Below are positions 1 through 12,584 of a DNA stretch of 64,000 nucleotides, in pieces. The DNA comes from Cinnamomum chago (Eukaryota > Streptophyta > Magnoliopsida > Laurales > Lauraceae). The DNA lies in assembly GCA_038049695.1 (NCBI GenBank), contig CP142460.1, positions 34,382,001 through 34,446,000 of the forward strand, given 5' to 3'. A model generated the notes under the pieces. The model did no database searches. It worked only from the letters and a program-made list of their open reading frames with translations, and was not told the origin of the DNA. A program made the translations under genes and the position numbers. Positions within the stretch are counted from its first letter, which is position 1. Each line of letters opens with the position of its first letter.

Positions 1-1107
1 GGATAATTATATTTTTCTCCCAAGATCGGTGTGTGTAAAGACAAAACATTCCAACACACTCTGAATATTTTGTGGAAGCTTTCGTGGCGTTGTGACCCAG
101 AGTCCGTGGCCATCGGATTCCATGTCGCATTCAACCGCTAGCATATAGCTATTATATCAAGAACCATATCAGACTGGAATAAACCATCACAACCAAGTAT
201 AGAGCTAACAGTAACAGAATAATCATTCCCACATGTGTTCAAGTTAGAAATTATCAATGTGCATTATCATATCAAACGCACAATCTTCAATGTGAACTCT
301 TGCTAGGTCTAACTCTTTCTATTCGTTGCTCTTGATCCACTGCACAACAGTCGGTCTCTGACACTATCATCCTTGTCCCTTCACCATTCTTCAACATTTG
401 AAGCACTGCACTCACTCTTACAACTGTTTGCTAAGTCTGCTTCCCCCAACAAAACCAAAATAATTGACTTTCTGCTCCATGTATCTGTGCGTAATCCGAT
501 GTTCCTCATGTCGATAAAATTCACAAAATCTTTAATGTTAGGCAATTTAGTAGAGATCCTTTCTACAGTCAACTCCTTTATCAACTGCTGGAATCTGACT
601 TCCAATGCTTCTAGTCACACAAACAACGCATCCTACAGGGTCTACTTCACCACATGGCTGTACTTCTTGGAAATTCCCAAATAGCTCTCTGACAAAACTC
701 ATCAAATTCCCAATGGCTTGTTGGCTCGGTCGACCGGGGGCAGGGGTCGGTCGACCGGGTAAACTGGCATGGGTTGAGTTCCTGCAGAAATTGCGATTTT
801 CCAAAGATGAAACTTGGAACTCATGGCTAGTGTGATTTAAGCATAATAACAATATTCTAAAAATGAGGAATGTATGCAAATCACAAACCTAGATGTCTAA
901 CTCGATTTTCCAAAAAAATGCATGAAGAACTAGGTTTTCAAAATTGCATTTTAAGTTCTAAAACATGCATGATTAAATCATTTGAAAATCAAATGCAAAT
1001 GCAAGGTAGAAACTTAGATTTCAAAGTCAAAACTAAGATGCAAGAGTGTGTGATCAAATGACCGTGAAAGTGATAGTGAATCCATCATATTAGCAACAAA
1101 CGAAAAC
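1..1107 (-). repeat. LTR-D: 3' portion of a long LTR, related to LTR-B
   Basis: Read on the minus strand, about positions 280-1 match the end of the LTR-B fragment at 19440-19720. Shared words include AACTTGAACA, ATGGTTTATTCCAGTCTGAT, GGTTCTTGATATAATAGCT and ATCTTGGGAGA. This is therefore the 3' part of a related LTR, inverted relative to the copy at 19.7 kb. The rest (280-1107) has no match I can see in the window. It holds two CGGTCGACCG palindromes at 727-757, in the same general LTR zone where the other families carry their palindrome clusters. The short open frames here do not resemble any protein I know. The right edge abuts the first TRIM LTR at 1108. The left edge is the window border. 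Confidence 0.6.
727..757. repeat. Pair of CGGTCGACCG palindromes in LTR-D
   Basis: Two perfect 10-bp palindromes CGGTCGACCG lie at 727-736 and 748-757, separated by 11 G-rich bases. They parallel the CTCGAG palindrome cluster of the Tekay LTRs and the GGCTAACCGCC-type cluster of LTR-B. Their function is unknown. Confidence 0.7.
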
Positions 1108-1955
1108 TGTAATGCCCCACCCTTCACGCATGCATGATATTGACCGCTTTGGCCCACGGACCTCAAGGTTTTGAATCTGATGGGCCTCAACCCATCAAAA
1201 GGCCTCATGCAAGGTAAGGGTGTAAGCTCTACATATAACCCCATTCACTTTCCTTTTTATAATCGATGTGGGACTCCGGGGCGTCACAAACCACGCCCCT
1301 TAAGGCTGCACGTCCCTGCGAAGTAGCCTGCCAGTCTCTGTAGCCTGCCAGCCCTCTTGGCCCGCCCACATGGAAACCCGGCAAGTTGCACCAGGCCACG
1401 GCAGGGGACCCACACTCAAACTAGTTGAGAGTTGGTTTTGATACCATTCTGTCACGCCCCACCCTTCACGCAAGCATGATATTGTCTGCTTTGGCCCACC
1501 GGCCACACGGTTTTGCTTCTGATGGGCCTCAACCCATCAAAAGGCCTCATGCAAGGTAAGAGTGTAAGCTTTACATATAACCCCCATTCACTTTCCTCTC
1601 TATAGTCGATGTGGGACTCCGGGGCGTCACAATCCACCCCCCTTAAGGTTGTACATCCATGTCCAGTAGCCTACAAGTCCTCTTGGCCCGCCCATATGGA
1701 GACCCGCCCACTTGCACCAGGCCACGACATGGAACCCACACTCGAACTAGTCGAGAGCCGGCTCCGATACAATTTGTAACGCCCCGCCCTCCACGCATGT
1801 ATGATATTGTTCGCTTTGGCCCACCAGCCTCATGGTTTTGCCTCTGATGGGCCTCAACCCATCAAAAGGCCTCATGCAAGGTAAGGGTGTAAGCTCTACA
1901 TATAACCCCATTCACTTTCCTCTCTATAGTCGATGTGGGACTCCGGGGCATCACA

Positions 1956-1968
1956 ATCCACCCCCCAT
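1956..1968 (-). other. Polypurine tract of the TRIM unit
   Basis: On the minus strand a purine-rich run (AAGGGGGGTGGAT in the consensus; this copy has TATGGGGGGTGGAT) sits directly before the TGTGACGCC-type LTR start. That is the expected place for plus-strand priming. It is conserved across the arrays, with variants such as AAGGGGGTGGAAT. Confidence 0.8.
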
Positions 1969-2100
1969 AAGGCTGCACGTCCCTGTGCAGTAGCTAGCAA
2001 GTATCTGTACCCTGCCAGCCCTCTTGGCCAGCCCATATGGAGACCTGCCCATTTGTATCAGGCCACGATTGGGGACCCACACTCGAACTAGTCGAGAGTC

Positions 2101-2113
2101 GGCTCTGATACCA
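2101..2113 (-). other. Primer binding site of the TRIM unit (tRNA-iMet)
   Basis: The minus strand reads TGGTATCAGAGCC, complementary to the 3' end of plant initiator methionine tRNA including CCA. It lies two bases inside the LTR end, the normal position for minus-strand DNA priming. The site recurs in almost every unit, with occasional single-base decay (for example at 5660-5675). Confidence 0.9.
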
Positions 2114-5100
2114 TTTGTAACACCCCACCCGCCATGCATGCATGATATTGTCCGCTTTGGCCCACCGACCTCACGATTTTGCTTCTGATGGGCCTCAACC
2201 CATCAAAAGGCCTCATGCAAGGTAAGGGTGTAAGCCCTACATATAACCCCATTCACTTTCCTTTCTATAGTTGATGTGAGACTCTGGGGCGTCACAATCG
2301 ACCCCCCTTAAGGCTGCATGTCCCTGTGCAGTAGCCTACAAGTCTCTGTAGCCTGCCGGTCCTCTTGGCCCGCCCACATGGAGACCCGCCCACTTGCACT
2401 AGGCCACGACAGGGGGCCCACAATTGAACTAGTCAAGGGTCGACTCTGATACCATTTGTAACGCGCCACCCTTCACGCATGCATGATATTGTCCGCTTTG
2501 GCCCACCGGCCTCACGGTTTGGATTTAAATCTGTCTCAACCCATCAAAAGGCCTCATGCAAGCTAAGGGTGTAAGCTCTACATATAACCCCATTCATTTT
2601 CCACTCTATAGTAGATGTGGGACTCCGAGGCGTCACAATCCACCCCCCTTAAGGTTGCAAGTCCCTGTGCAGTAGCCTGCCAATCTCTGCAGGCTGCCAG
2701 CCCCTTGGCCCGCCCACATGGAGACTCGCCCACTTGCACCGGCCCACGATAGGGGACCCACACTCGAACTGGTCGAGAGTCGGCTCTGATACCATTTGTA
2801 ACGCCCCTCCCTTCAAGAATGCATGATATTGTCCGGTTTGGCCCACCGGCCTCACGACAATACACCCCCCTTAAGGCTGTACGTCCCTGTGCAGTAACCT
2901 GCCCGTCTTTGTAGCCTGCCAGCCCTCTTGGCCCGCCCACATGAAGACCCACCCAATTGCACCGGACCACGACAGGGGACCCACTATCGAATTAGTCGAG
3001 AGTCGGCTCTGATACCATTTCTAATGCCCCACCAGTCACGCATGGATGATATTGTCCGCTTTGGCGCACCGGCCTCACGGTTTTTCTTCTGATGGGTCTC
3101 AACCCATCACAAGGCCTCTTGCAAGGTTAGGGTGTAAGCTTTGCATATAACCCCATTCACTTTCCTCTCCATAGTCGGTGTGGGACTCCGGCGCGTCACA
3201 TTCCACCCCCTTAGGGCAACGCGTCCCTGTGCAATACGCTGCCAGTCCTTGTAGCCTTCCAGCCCTCTTGGCCCGCCCACATTGAGACCCGCCCGCTCGC
3301 ACCAGGCCACGGCAGGGGACCCAAACTTGAACTAGTCGAGAGTCGGCTCTGATACCATTTGTAACGCCCCACCCTTCACCCATGCATATTATTGTCCGCT
3401 TTGGCCCGGGCCTCACGGTTTTGCTTCTGATGGGCCTCAACCCATCAAAAGCCCTCATGCAAGGTAAGTGTGTAAGCTCTACCCCCTAGGGCTGCACGTC
3501 CCTGTGCAGTAGACTGCCAGCCCCTGTAACCTGCCATCCCTCTTGGCCCGCCACTTGGAGACCCGCCCACTTGCACCAGGCCAAGGCAGAGGACCGACAC
3601 TAGAACTAGTCGAGAGTTGGCTCTGATACCATTATGTCGCGCCCCACCCTTCACGCATGCATGATATTTTTCGTTTTGGCCCACCGGCCTCACGGTTTTG
3701 CTTCTGATGGGCCTCAACCCATTAAAAGGCATCATGTAAGGTAAGGGTGTATGCTCTAAATATAATCCCATTCACGTTCCTCTCTATAGTCGATGTCGGA
3801 CTCCGGAGTGTCACAATCCACCCCCCTTAAGGTTGCACGTCCCTGTGCAGTAGCTTGCAAGACTCTGTAGCCTGCCAACCCTCTTGGCCCATCCACATGG
3901 AGACTCGTCCACTTGCACCAGGCCCTTGACAAGGGACCCACACTCGAACTAGTCAAGAGTCGGCTCTAATACAATTTGTAACGCCCCTCCTTTCACGCAG
4001 GCATGATATTGTCCGCTTTGGCTTACTGGCCTCACGATTTTGCTTCTAATGGGGCTCAACCCATCAAAAGGCCTCATGCAAGGTAAGGGTGTAAGCTCTA
4101 CATATTACCCTCATTCACTTTCCTCTCTATAGTCAATGTGGGACTCCGGGGTGTCATAATGAACCCCCCTTAAGGCTGCATGTCCTTGTGCAGTAGCCTG
4201 CCAGTCTCTGTAACCTGCCAGCCCTCTTGGCCGCCCATAAGGAGACCCGCCCATTTGCACCCGGCCACGACAGGGGACCCACACTCGAACTAGTCGAGAG
4301 ATGACTTTGATACCATTTGTAACGCCCCACCCTCCACGCATGCATGATGTTGTCCGCTTTGGCCCACCGGCCTCACGGTTTTTCTTCTGATCGGCCTCAC
4401 CCCATCAAAAGGCCTCATGCAAGGTAAGTGTGTATCCTCTACATATAACCCCATTCACTTTCCTCTCTATAGTTGATGTCGGACTTCGGGGCATCACAAT
4501 CCACCCCCCTTAAGGCTGCACGTCCCTGTGCAGTAGCCTGCCAGCCCGCTTGGCCCGCCCACATGGAGACCCGCCGACTTGCACCGGGCCACGACAGGGG
4601 ACCCGCACTCGAACTAGTCGAGAGTCGGCTCTGATACCATTTTTAATGCCCCACCATACACCATGCATGATATTGTCCGCTTTGGCCCACCGGCCTCACG
4701 GTTTTGCTTCTGATGGGTCTCTATCTATCAAAAAGCCTCACACAAGGTAAGGGTGTAAGCTCTACATATTACCCTATTCACATTCCTCTCTATAGTCGAT
4801 GTGGGACTCCGGGGTGGCACATTCCACCCCTTTAGGGCTGCACATCCTTGTGCAGTAGGCTACCAGTCCCTGTTGCCTGCCAGCCCTCTTGGCCCGCCCA
4901 CATGGAGACCCGCCAACTTGCACCAGGCCACGACAGAGGACCTACAATCAAACTAGTCGAGAGACGACTCGAATACCATTTGTAATGCCCCAGCCTTCAA
5001 CCATGCATGATATTGTCCGCTTTGGCCCGGGCCTCACGGTTTTGCTTCTTATGGGCCTCAACCCATCAAAAGGCCTCATGCAAGGTAAGGGTGTAAGCTC

Positions 5101-6636
5101 TACATATAAACCCATTCACTTTCCTCTCTATAGTCGATGTGGAACTCTGGAGTGTCACAATCCCCCCCCCCATAAGGCTGCACATCCCGGTGCGGTAGTC
5201 TGCCAGTCTCTGTAGCCTGTCAGCCCTCTTGGCCCACTCACATGGAGACCCACCCACATGGAGACCCGCCCACTTGCATCGGGCCACGACAGGGGAGCCA
5301 CACTCGAATTGGCCGAGTGTTGGCTCGGATACCATTTGTAACGCCCCACCCTTCACGCATGCATGATATTGTCCGCTTTGGCCCACCGGCCTCGCGGTTT
5401 TGCTTCTGATGGGTCTCAACCCAACAAAAGGCCCCATGCAAGGTAAGGGTGTATGTTCTACATATAACCCCATTCAGTTTCCTCTCTATAGTCGTTGTGG
5501 GACTCCGAGGCGTCACAATCCACCCCCCTTAAGGCTGCACGTCCCTGTGCGGTCACCTGCCAGTCTCTGTAGCCTGCCAGCCCTCTTGGCCCGCCCATAC
5601 GGAGACCTGTCCACTTGCACCGCGCCACGACAAGGGACCTGCACTCGAACTAGTTGAGAGTCGGCTCTAATACCATTTGTAACGCCCCACCCTTCACGCA
5701 TGAATGATATTCTCTACTTTGGCCCACTGGACTCACGGTTTTGCTTCTGATGGGTCTAACCCATCAAAAGCCCTCGTGCAAGGTAAGGGTTTAAGCATAA
5801 CATATAACCCCATTCACTTTCCTCTGTATAGTCGATGTGGGACTTTGGGGTGTCACATTCCACCACCCTTAGGGTTGCATGTCCCTGTGCAGTAGGCTGC
5901 CAGTCCCTGTAGCCTGCCAGTCCTCTTGGCCCGCCCACATAGAGACCTGCCCACTTGCACCGGGCCACGGCAAGGACCCACACTCGAACTAGTCGAGAGT
6001 CGGCTCTGATACCATTTGTAATGCCCCACCCTTCAGGCATGCATGATATTGTCCGCTTTGGCCCGGGCCTCACGGTTTTGCTTCTGATGGGCCTCAACCC
6101 ATCAAAAGGCCTTATGCTAGGTAAGGGTGTAAGCTCTACCCCCTTAGGGTTGCACGTTCTTGTGCAGTAGTCTGCCAGCCCCTGTAGCCTGCCAGCCCTC
6201 TTGGCCCGTCCACATGATGACCCACCCACTTGCACTAGGCCACGGCAGGGGACCCACACTCGAGCTAGTCGAGAGCTAGCTCCGATACCATTCTGTCACG
6301 CACCGCTCTTCACGCATGCATGATATTTTCCTCTTTGGCGCACCGGCCTCACGGTTTTGCTTCTGATGGGCCTCAACCCATCAAAAGGCCTCATGCAAGG
6401 TAAGGGTGTAAGCTCTACATACAACCCCATTCACTTCCCTCTCTATAGTTGACGCGGGACTCCGGGGCGTCACAATCCACCCCCCTTATGGCTGCACGCC
6501 CCTGTACAGTAGCATGTTAGTCTCTGTAGCCTGCCAACCCTCTTGGCCCGCCCACATGGAGACCCGCCCACTTGCATCGGGCCACGACAGGGGACCCACA
6601 CTCTAACTAGTCAAGAGTCGACTCTGATACCATTTG

Positions 6637-7624
6637 TGTGAGAACCCGACCCCTAATTTCCTGGATTAATGTTCTTTTATTTGTGGATTAGTTTCTTTTT
6701 GTGGGATTAGTGTTTGTTGGGTTGAGTTTGTGAGCTAGAATTGTTTTTCACTAGTTTTGGGGAGTTTTGAGTGCCTTTGTGATTAGTGGGACCCTTTGAG
6801 GGGTTCTTTTAGTGACTTTGCGCGTGATTGGGAGATTATTTAAAATTTCTGATAATTCTTTTTTAGCCTCGTTTGACTTAGTTTGTTAATCTCTACAACT
6901 TTCGTGTTCACTCTGTACCCAATGGAAGCTCTGAAAATCAGTTTTTCCAGCCCTGGGGGCAAAATCGGTCTTTTCACATTGAATCTGGACCAAAATTTCT
7001 AGATCCCAGAACCATGCCAAAATTATACTTTTTGAAAACTAGATTTTATGAGAAACATTTTCCTCTTCTTTGTCGATCACATCCGAGGCCCAGAAATTGA
7101 TGTTTTAATCTCGACAAGTTTAAGTGATGGTGGGGCCCACACCCACCTTTTATAAAAGGGATCAGCCCCTCTCTTCCTCTCCCATTCGTTCTAGCACACT
7201 TGAGAGGGGATGAACTTCAGCTTCAGAGGGCTTTTGCCCATTTCTTCTTCTCCTTCTTGCTTCCTTTCACAAAACCCACCTCCAAACCTTGCAAAATGGA
7301 GATTGGAGCTCAACTTCTTCTTCTCCATCCTTCTAGCTTCCCATGGACACCATTATTGTACAAATCTGAACTGGGCAGCCCCTATTTCAAGCTTCTTCTT
7401 GTTGATTGATGGCCCTAGAGGTAAGGACTTCTTTCCATCTTCTATTGTTGAGCTATGGTATTCCCTTAGGTTCTATTTCCTAGTTTGGTTTCAGCCCATT
7501 CCTTATCTTTCATTGTTTGACCCATTTTAGGGTTTGTTTTGGGGGTTTTGCTTGTAGCGTTGGCGCTTGGATTTGGAAGAGTGTTTAAGCTTGATTTATT
7601 AATTAGAAGACCCAAGGCAAGTGG
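6637..7624 (+). repeat. LTR-B, 5' part (copy 1)
   Basis: Begins TGTGAGAACCCGACCCC immediately after a TRIM primer site and runs about 990 bp to an AAGGCAAGTGG motif, where LTR-E starts. It is collinear with 34613-35599. Its last ~80 bp (from about 7541, TTTGCTTGTAGC...) match 16717-16793, where the LTR continues uninterrupted. That shows LTR-E interrupts LTR-B here. It has a good TATA box at 7151. The small open frames are not recognisable proteins. Confidence 0.75.
7151..7158 (+). promoter_or_regulatory. TATA box of LTR-B (copy 1)
   Basis: TATAAAAG sits within TTTTATAAAAGGG, followed by a pyrimidine-rich stretch suited to transcription initiation about 30 bp downstream. It is conserved in copy 2 at 35126. 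It sets the LTR-B orientation as plus and suggests U3 is about the first 500 bp. Confidence 0.6.
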
Positions 7625-9761
7625 TGTTAGTTTATGGTCTCAATACCAAGGGTATATGATGTAATAAATTGATTAATTTTTTTATTTATCAATACAATTC
7701 ATGCTTTTCCTTTCATGAGATGAATGGTGTTTTATATACTTGTACATAACCAATACAAATGACATAATGGTTCATGAGATGAACCGGAGTCCCCAAGTAT
7801 ACTAGATGTAATACATGTGTATGGATGAGATCCACACACAAGAGACATGTATTGCAAATCTTATACTTAAATATCTTCACAACCAGTGATGAGATTGGGC
7901 ATCTCATCTGACAAGGTTGCAGCACTTTGATCACTATGAGATAGTGTGATTTGTCTCGATCATCAGAATGTAAGATTCTGGATCATGGTGCTGGTACATT
8001 GGATGTATTGAAGGACCATGAGAAGCACCTTATACACACTGTCTTTACCTTATATTCCCTAGCAACAGGCTCATAATCCTGAGACATTAATGAACTCAAG
8101 TTTCTATCTATTCATTTGCTTTGAGTCACCAATGATTGAGGCCAATTGTAGGTCAACACCTCGGTGATTTGGGTACGTGGTAGTAGAGCTATGGGAACAT
8201 TCAATGGTCAAGATGGAATCTATCTTTAATATCCCCCTGTGCCAATTAATGGATTTATCATTGGTAAGTGCGCACCCATTCCAATTAAGAGTTAATTGGA
8301 TCGGTACCAAATGATCATTATAATTAATTGGGGCTCAAGGATAATAAGATATGGATCTAATTTGGTTGACAGGTACATTTGATCCATGGATATAGATAGA
8401 GGGGCCTACTTGTGGTACTGAGGAAGTTTAGGGTCTTCATTGTAAGTTATTTCTAAGGCTGGAGTGCAATTGCATTTATATAGTGGAGTTATTTGCAATT
8501 AACTGTGGGCCTGGATTGCACATGAGATGTGGGGCCGCGTGTCCCAGTTGGAGCAAGCTTTCAAAGGAATCCCTAGTGGTCCCCACGCTAGCCCAATTTA
8601 TTAGAAAGATACTAATTCTACTTGAACTCTAAAAGGAAGGTTACTATTTTTATTTGAAGTGAGACTTCTAATAGTGGTAATGGTAAGCTACTAATTATTA
8701 ATGGAAGTAGGACTTCTATTTTAATTAGGAAGGAGAAAGCTACTAATTGTTGTGGAAGTGAGACTTCTATGGCAACTAGCAAGGGAGAAGTTTATGTTAG
8801 AAACTAGGTGGGCCTTCCAGATAGGTTTCAAAAACTTTTGACCCACTTGATGCAGGGATCATCTATTTAGAAGGCAACAAACCCAATCCAGGATGCATTC
8901 CTTCAAACTCATAGATCATGTGCAGTAATATATACTATCTAGAAGATAGAAAATAGCACATAAACATGCAACCATGAAATCCACAACATACAAGGATGTA
9001 GATATACCTTTGGAGCCTTGTAGTGCTCTAATGGAGAATTTGAGTTCTTTCCTTTGAAGATGAACACCTTCACTATCCAATTCAGAATCTCCAACTCCTT
9101 TTGATCTTCCATGCTATGACCCGTATTAGATCTCTTTTCTCAAGAAGATAGTGGAATCTTCAAGAGAAAACCCAACTAGTAACTCTAAGGAACTAAAGGT
9201 GAAAGAGAGGAGAACTTAGAGAGGAAGAGAACTTGTGCAACTCTTGCACAAAGGGGTTGGACTTGCTCTATGTATTATGCACGACCAAGAGGGGTTTATT
9301 CCTCTTTATATAGCCCTCCAATCCACCTATTTTCCTATTTAAAATAGAAGTTTAACTCCCATTACAAAATAGTAAACTTCTCCCTTGCTAGTTGCCATAG
9401 AAGTCTCACTTCCACGACAATTAGTAGCTTTCTCCTTTCTAATTAAAATAGAAGTCATACTTCCATTAATAATTAGTAGCTTACCATTACCACTATTAGA
9501 AGTCTCACTTCAGATAGAAACAATAACCTTCCTTTTAGAGTTCAAGTAGAATTAGTATCTTTCTATTAACTTGGGCTAGCGTAGGGACCACTAGGGATTC
9601 CTTAGAAAGCTGGGTTCAACTGGGACACGCGACCCCACATCTCATGTGCAATCCGGGCCCACAATTAATTGCAAATAACTCCACTATATAAATGCAATTG
9701 CACTCCAGTCTTAGGAATAAATTACAATGAAGACCCTAAACTTCCTCAGTACCACAAGTAG
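7625..9761. repeat. Inverted pair of LTR-E copies (copy 1, right arm truncated)
   Basis: A plus-oriented partial LTR-E (7625-8794, starting TGTTAGTTTATGG) meets a minus-oriented LTR-E (8795-9761). Positions about 8400-8794 are the reverse complement of about 9373-9761, forming a fold-back with a ~575-bp loop (8795-9366). The loop is the R/U5-like half of the minus-oriented LTR: it starts TGTTAGAAACTAGG on the plus strand and holds a minus-strand TATATAAA. The right arm is cut by the Tekay LTR at 9762. The full structure is preserved at 35600-38502. No coding region is seen. Confidence 0.7.
9305..9312 (-). promoter_or_regulatory. TATA box of minus-oriented LTR-E (copy 1)
   Basis: The minus strand reads TATATAAA within CTATATAAAGAGGAATAAACC. 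The same box is in copy 2 at 37249-37256. It supports reading the loop plus right arm as one LTR transcribed leftward. Confidence 0.5.
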
Positions 9762-12547
9762 TGTCGCGACCCCGGAACGGATCCCGGGCCCGCAACATGT
9801 TGTTACATTATTTTCCCACAGGATCCCCCGGTGAGGATTCCCAAAGACACGCGGAATCTGACTCACATGATCAAGTATGCGGAAGCGTGTAGCAAATCAC
9901 ATCAAGATAAGCGCCAATAAATCTTTAAGTGATATGACAAAATAATAACAAGACATAGTATCCAAATAAAGGAGTTAACATGGCATTCCCATTATAATTC
10001 AAATTATGAGACTAACACGAAAGTAAGTTAAGTTTTAGTTACAACCCATGAGAGGCCAACAGAGGCCAATACAATTCTCAAAACAACAAAAGAAACCCCA
10101 TGACAGAATGACGAAACTCAAGAACCCGCCCGACGTCTAGTTGACATCGTCGGGCTGCCACTCTCTAACTGGGGTTGGCTCAAAAGCCTCCTCCGGATGC
10201 TCCTCCTCAAAGGTAACGTCACCTGCACCTGGGCACCAACAAACAAGGGTCAAACACAACGGTTTGACAGGTAATCAATTTAGGTATGAACATAAAATAG
10301 TAAACCTTTAAAGAACATATAAAGACATTTTGCTGGATTGTAAACAGTTGCAAGACTAGGATACATTCCAAAATACGAGTAAAGCTAACATGCATACTTA
10401 TAATATCATGAATAGTTACATTCCACAAAGAGCCCATCCTTTCTCTATCATATATATAATGAAAAGAGCAAGCACGCATGACAAGCACGATATACATAAT
10501 ATAATCACGACACGATTCCCACATATACGGGGATTTCCGGCCGCGGAACCGGACACGCACGATGTGTAATAAAATACACGACTGGTCTACAGACAGTCCA
10601 CATGTTTAAGGACCCCCAGACAGTGGATCAAACTGAAAGGGCAGTCCAAGCTCAGTGGTGTTCACTTAATTCATGAATGCACAAAACACGCGAAACACTA
10701 TCAAAACATGTCGAGATAAAAAGGGGGAAATCACTTATCAAACACAACAAACACGACTAGCAAAAGGCATAATTAATATGCATAACACGCTTAGGAAGTG
10801 ATCCCCTTTTTCTTGAAACAAATCTTCAAAACGAGCTTATACTGAAATTCAAAACGAGTGCACGACAGTACTTATCGTACCAAGACTGAAATTCAAAATA
10901 CAAAATCTGACAAGCATGTGTTAAGGCTACTAATTGACCTTTGTGTAATTGGGACCCCAAATGTTGGAATATACAAGACTTGGTGTCCCCGAAGTTGGGT
11001 TGCATTTCGAAGTTCCATTTACACAATGTCAAGTCAAAAACCCTTAACATAGTCTAGTTTTTCAACCTTCAAGAAAATACACAAATGAAATAATTCTTCT
11101 TCCTGAATCTGGCAGGTTCGCTCGAGCGAAACTTGTAAGGAATTGACACTTCGCTCGAGCGAGACAGTTCGCTTGAGCGGACCATCAGGTCGCTCGGGCG
11201 GACAACTCTCTGCCTTGCCCCAGACTAAACAGTGGGCAGTTCGCTCGAGCGGACATAAGGTCGCTCGAGCGGACAGCTCTCTGTCTGCGCTCGGACCAAG
11301 CAGTGGCTTGGTCGCTCGAGCGGACAAGCTTCTGCATGTGCTCGCAGAGTGCAGAAAAAGCCTTTCTCTTGTACAACTTCTCACACATTTCTCTCCTTCT
11401 TCTCCTCCTTAAATCACATACAATCCCTTGAGCCTTCATGCTCACCAAGGGTTCATTTTTCACAATTTCAAACATCCAATCCAATGAAAAAAAGATCATG
11501 AAGTTTATAAACATATTCATATGCACAATTTCTATAACAACCATGAAATCAAAAATACACATGCAACATGGAACCTATAGAGATTACTTGCCTTAGTCCA
11601 AGATGTCACACACTTCTCCAAGCACTTCACTCACTAATCCAAAGAACTACAAAAACCCATGAAAACCACACAAAACTCACTCAACCTTGAAAACAAGAAA
11701 CCCATTTTACCAAAGGGGTTTGTATTATGAAAAACAAGATTTTTAAGAACCAAAAAGACTTCATGAAAAGTATGGGTTGAAGCTCTTACCTAGAAATGCT
11801 CAAACAAGAAGGAATGAAGAAAATGGAGAGCTTTCCCAACTTTAGCTTTCAAGAAGGAGACATCAATAGGAAGTTTGAGATGAGAGGAAGAAGATGATGG
11901 CCTTGGAATTTTATTTGGAGATCTCTAGCTAGATCATGCAAGGTGAGGAAGATGGAAAGGAAAGAGGGATTTTCAGCCCTAGGTTAAGAAAGTTACAGGA
12001 ATTTTGGGGGAATGAATGAAAGAGATGAGGGTTATGCTTAAGTGATGACAATGGGGCCCAATGAACTTTGAACCTTGAAATGACAAAAACATGATCTTGT
12101 GGGCCTCGAATGACTTTGACGAAGAAGGATAAAACGGTCCTTGAAATATCTAGTTTCCAAAAAGTATATTTTTGACATGGGTTTGAGATCTCAAAAATTG
12201 TGTCCAAATTTGTGTAAAAAGACAACTTTACCCTTCTTGGGCCAGAACTTGGGTTTTTGGGCTTTAAACATGAATGGGCTAAAGGCGAACGTTGTAACAC
12301 ATAGTAAAAATCAATCAAATGAAATCAAAATCACAAATACACGGAAATCGATACGATCCTCCCAAGCTTACACGTGCACTCAGGCATTCCTGAGTGTGTT
12401 AGACTAGTACTAATCGTTCTCAAAACTCCCAGAGCTATGTCCAAGACTAAAACTAATTACTTCTTATCCAACGACAACTAAACCCACTTAGAGCTAAACA
12501 CACACTAATCGCATGCTAATCGAATTGGTCTGGGTCGGGGTCTAACA
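9762..12547 (-). repeat. 3' LTR of element C
   Basis: 2786 bp. In plus view it starts TGTCGCGACCCCGG and ends CGGGGTCTAACA. In element orientation this is TGTTAGACCCCG...CGGGGTCGCGACA. It is homologous along its length to the 2807-bp LTRs at 40233, 47881 and 55541 but diverged. A cluster of TCGCTCGAGCGA-type palindromes lies at 11117-11324. Confidence 0.9.
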
Positions 12548-12560
12548 ACCTCCACCCCTT
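12548..12560 (-). other. Polypurine tract of element C
   Basis: The minus strand reads AAGGGGTGGAGGT directly before the TGTTAGACCCC LTR start. The same tract precedes the 3' LTRs of the other Tekay copies. Confidence 0.75.
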
Positions 12561-12584
12561 AGGATATTTGGTCCACCAAATAAA

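Larger units (their letters stand above)
1775..2296 (-). mobile_element. Representative complete TRIM element (LTR-internal-LTR)
   Basis: This minus-strand example of the basic element has its 5' LTR at 2116-2296 (181 bp), primer binding site at 2101-2113, non-coding internal domain at 1956-2115 (160 bp), polypurine tract at 1956-1968 and 3' LTR at 1775-1955 (181 bp). The LTR termini are imperfect inverted repeats (TGTGACGCCCC / GGGGCGTTACA in the consensus). At about 520 bp with no coding capacity, it fits the TRIM class, which is mobilised by proteins of other elements. The LTR words AGTCCCACATCG, AAACCGTGAGG and GGGCCAAAGCGGACAATATC recall a TRIM-like repeat common in flowering plants. That recollection is from memory. 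It lacks the 5S rRNA-like box of Cassandra. Confidence 0.88.
1108..6636 (-). repeat. TRIM-derived tandem array 1 (17 units)
   Basis: Unit starts (TGTAAC-like, plus-strand view) are near 1108, 1450, 1775, 2116, 2457, 2797, 3030, 3360, 3635, 3977, 4318, 4643, 4981, 5337, 5678, 6017 and 6294. The usual spacing is 325-343 bp. Each unit holds an LTR (TGTAACGCCCC...GGGGCGTCACA) and an internal part running from a polypurine tract to a tRNA-iMet primer site, read on the minus strand. Shortened units occur at 2797-3029 (about 108 bp lost), 3360-3634 and 6017-6293 (about 65 bp lost at CTCTA/CCCCCT). The unit at 4981 is 356 bp because a block of about 16 bp ending in CACATGGAGACCC is doubled. The left edge is exactly an LTR end. 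The right edge stops just after the primer site, where LTR-B begins. The open frames in it are by-products of the repeat. Confidence 0.9.

Noticed and set aside
1108..6636. CRISPR-like direct-repeat array
   Set aside because: The whole ~340-bp unit repeats with no unique spacers, the setting is a plant genome, and the unit has LTR-retroelement anatomy.
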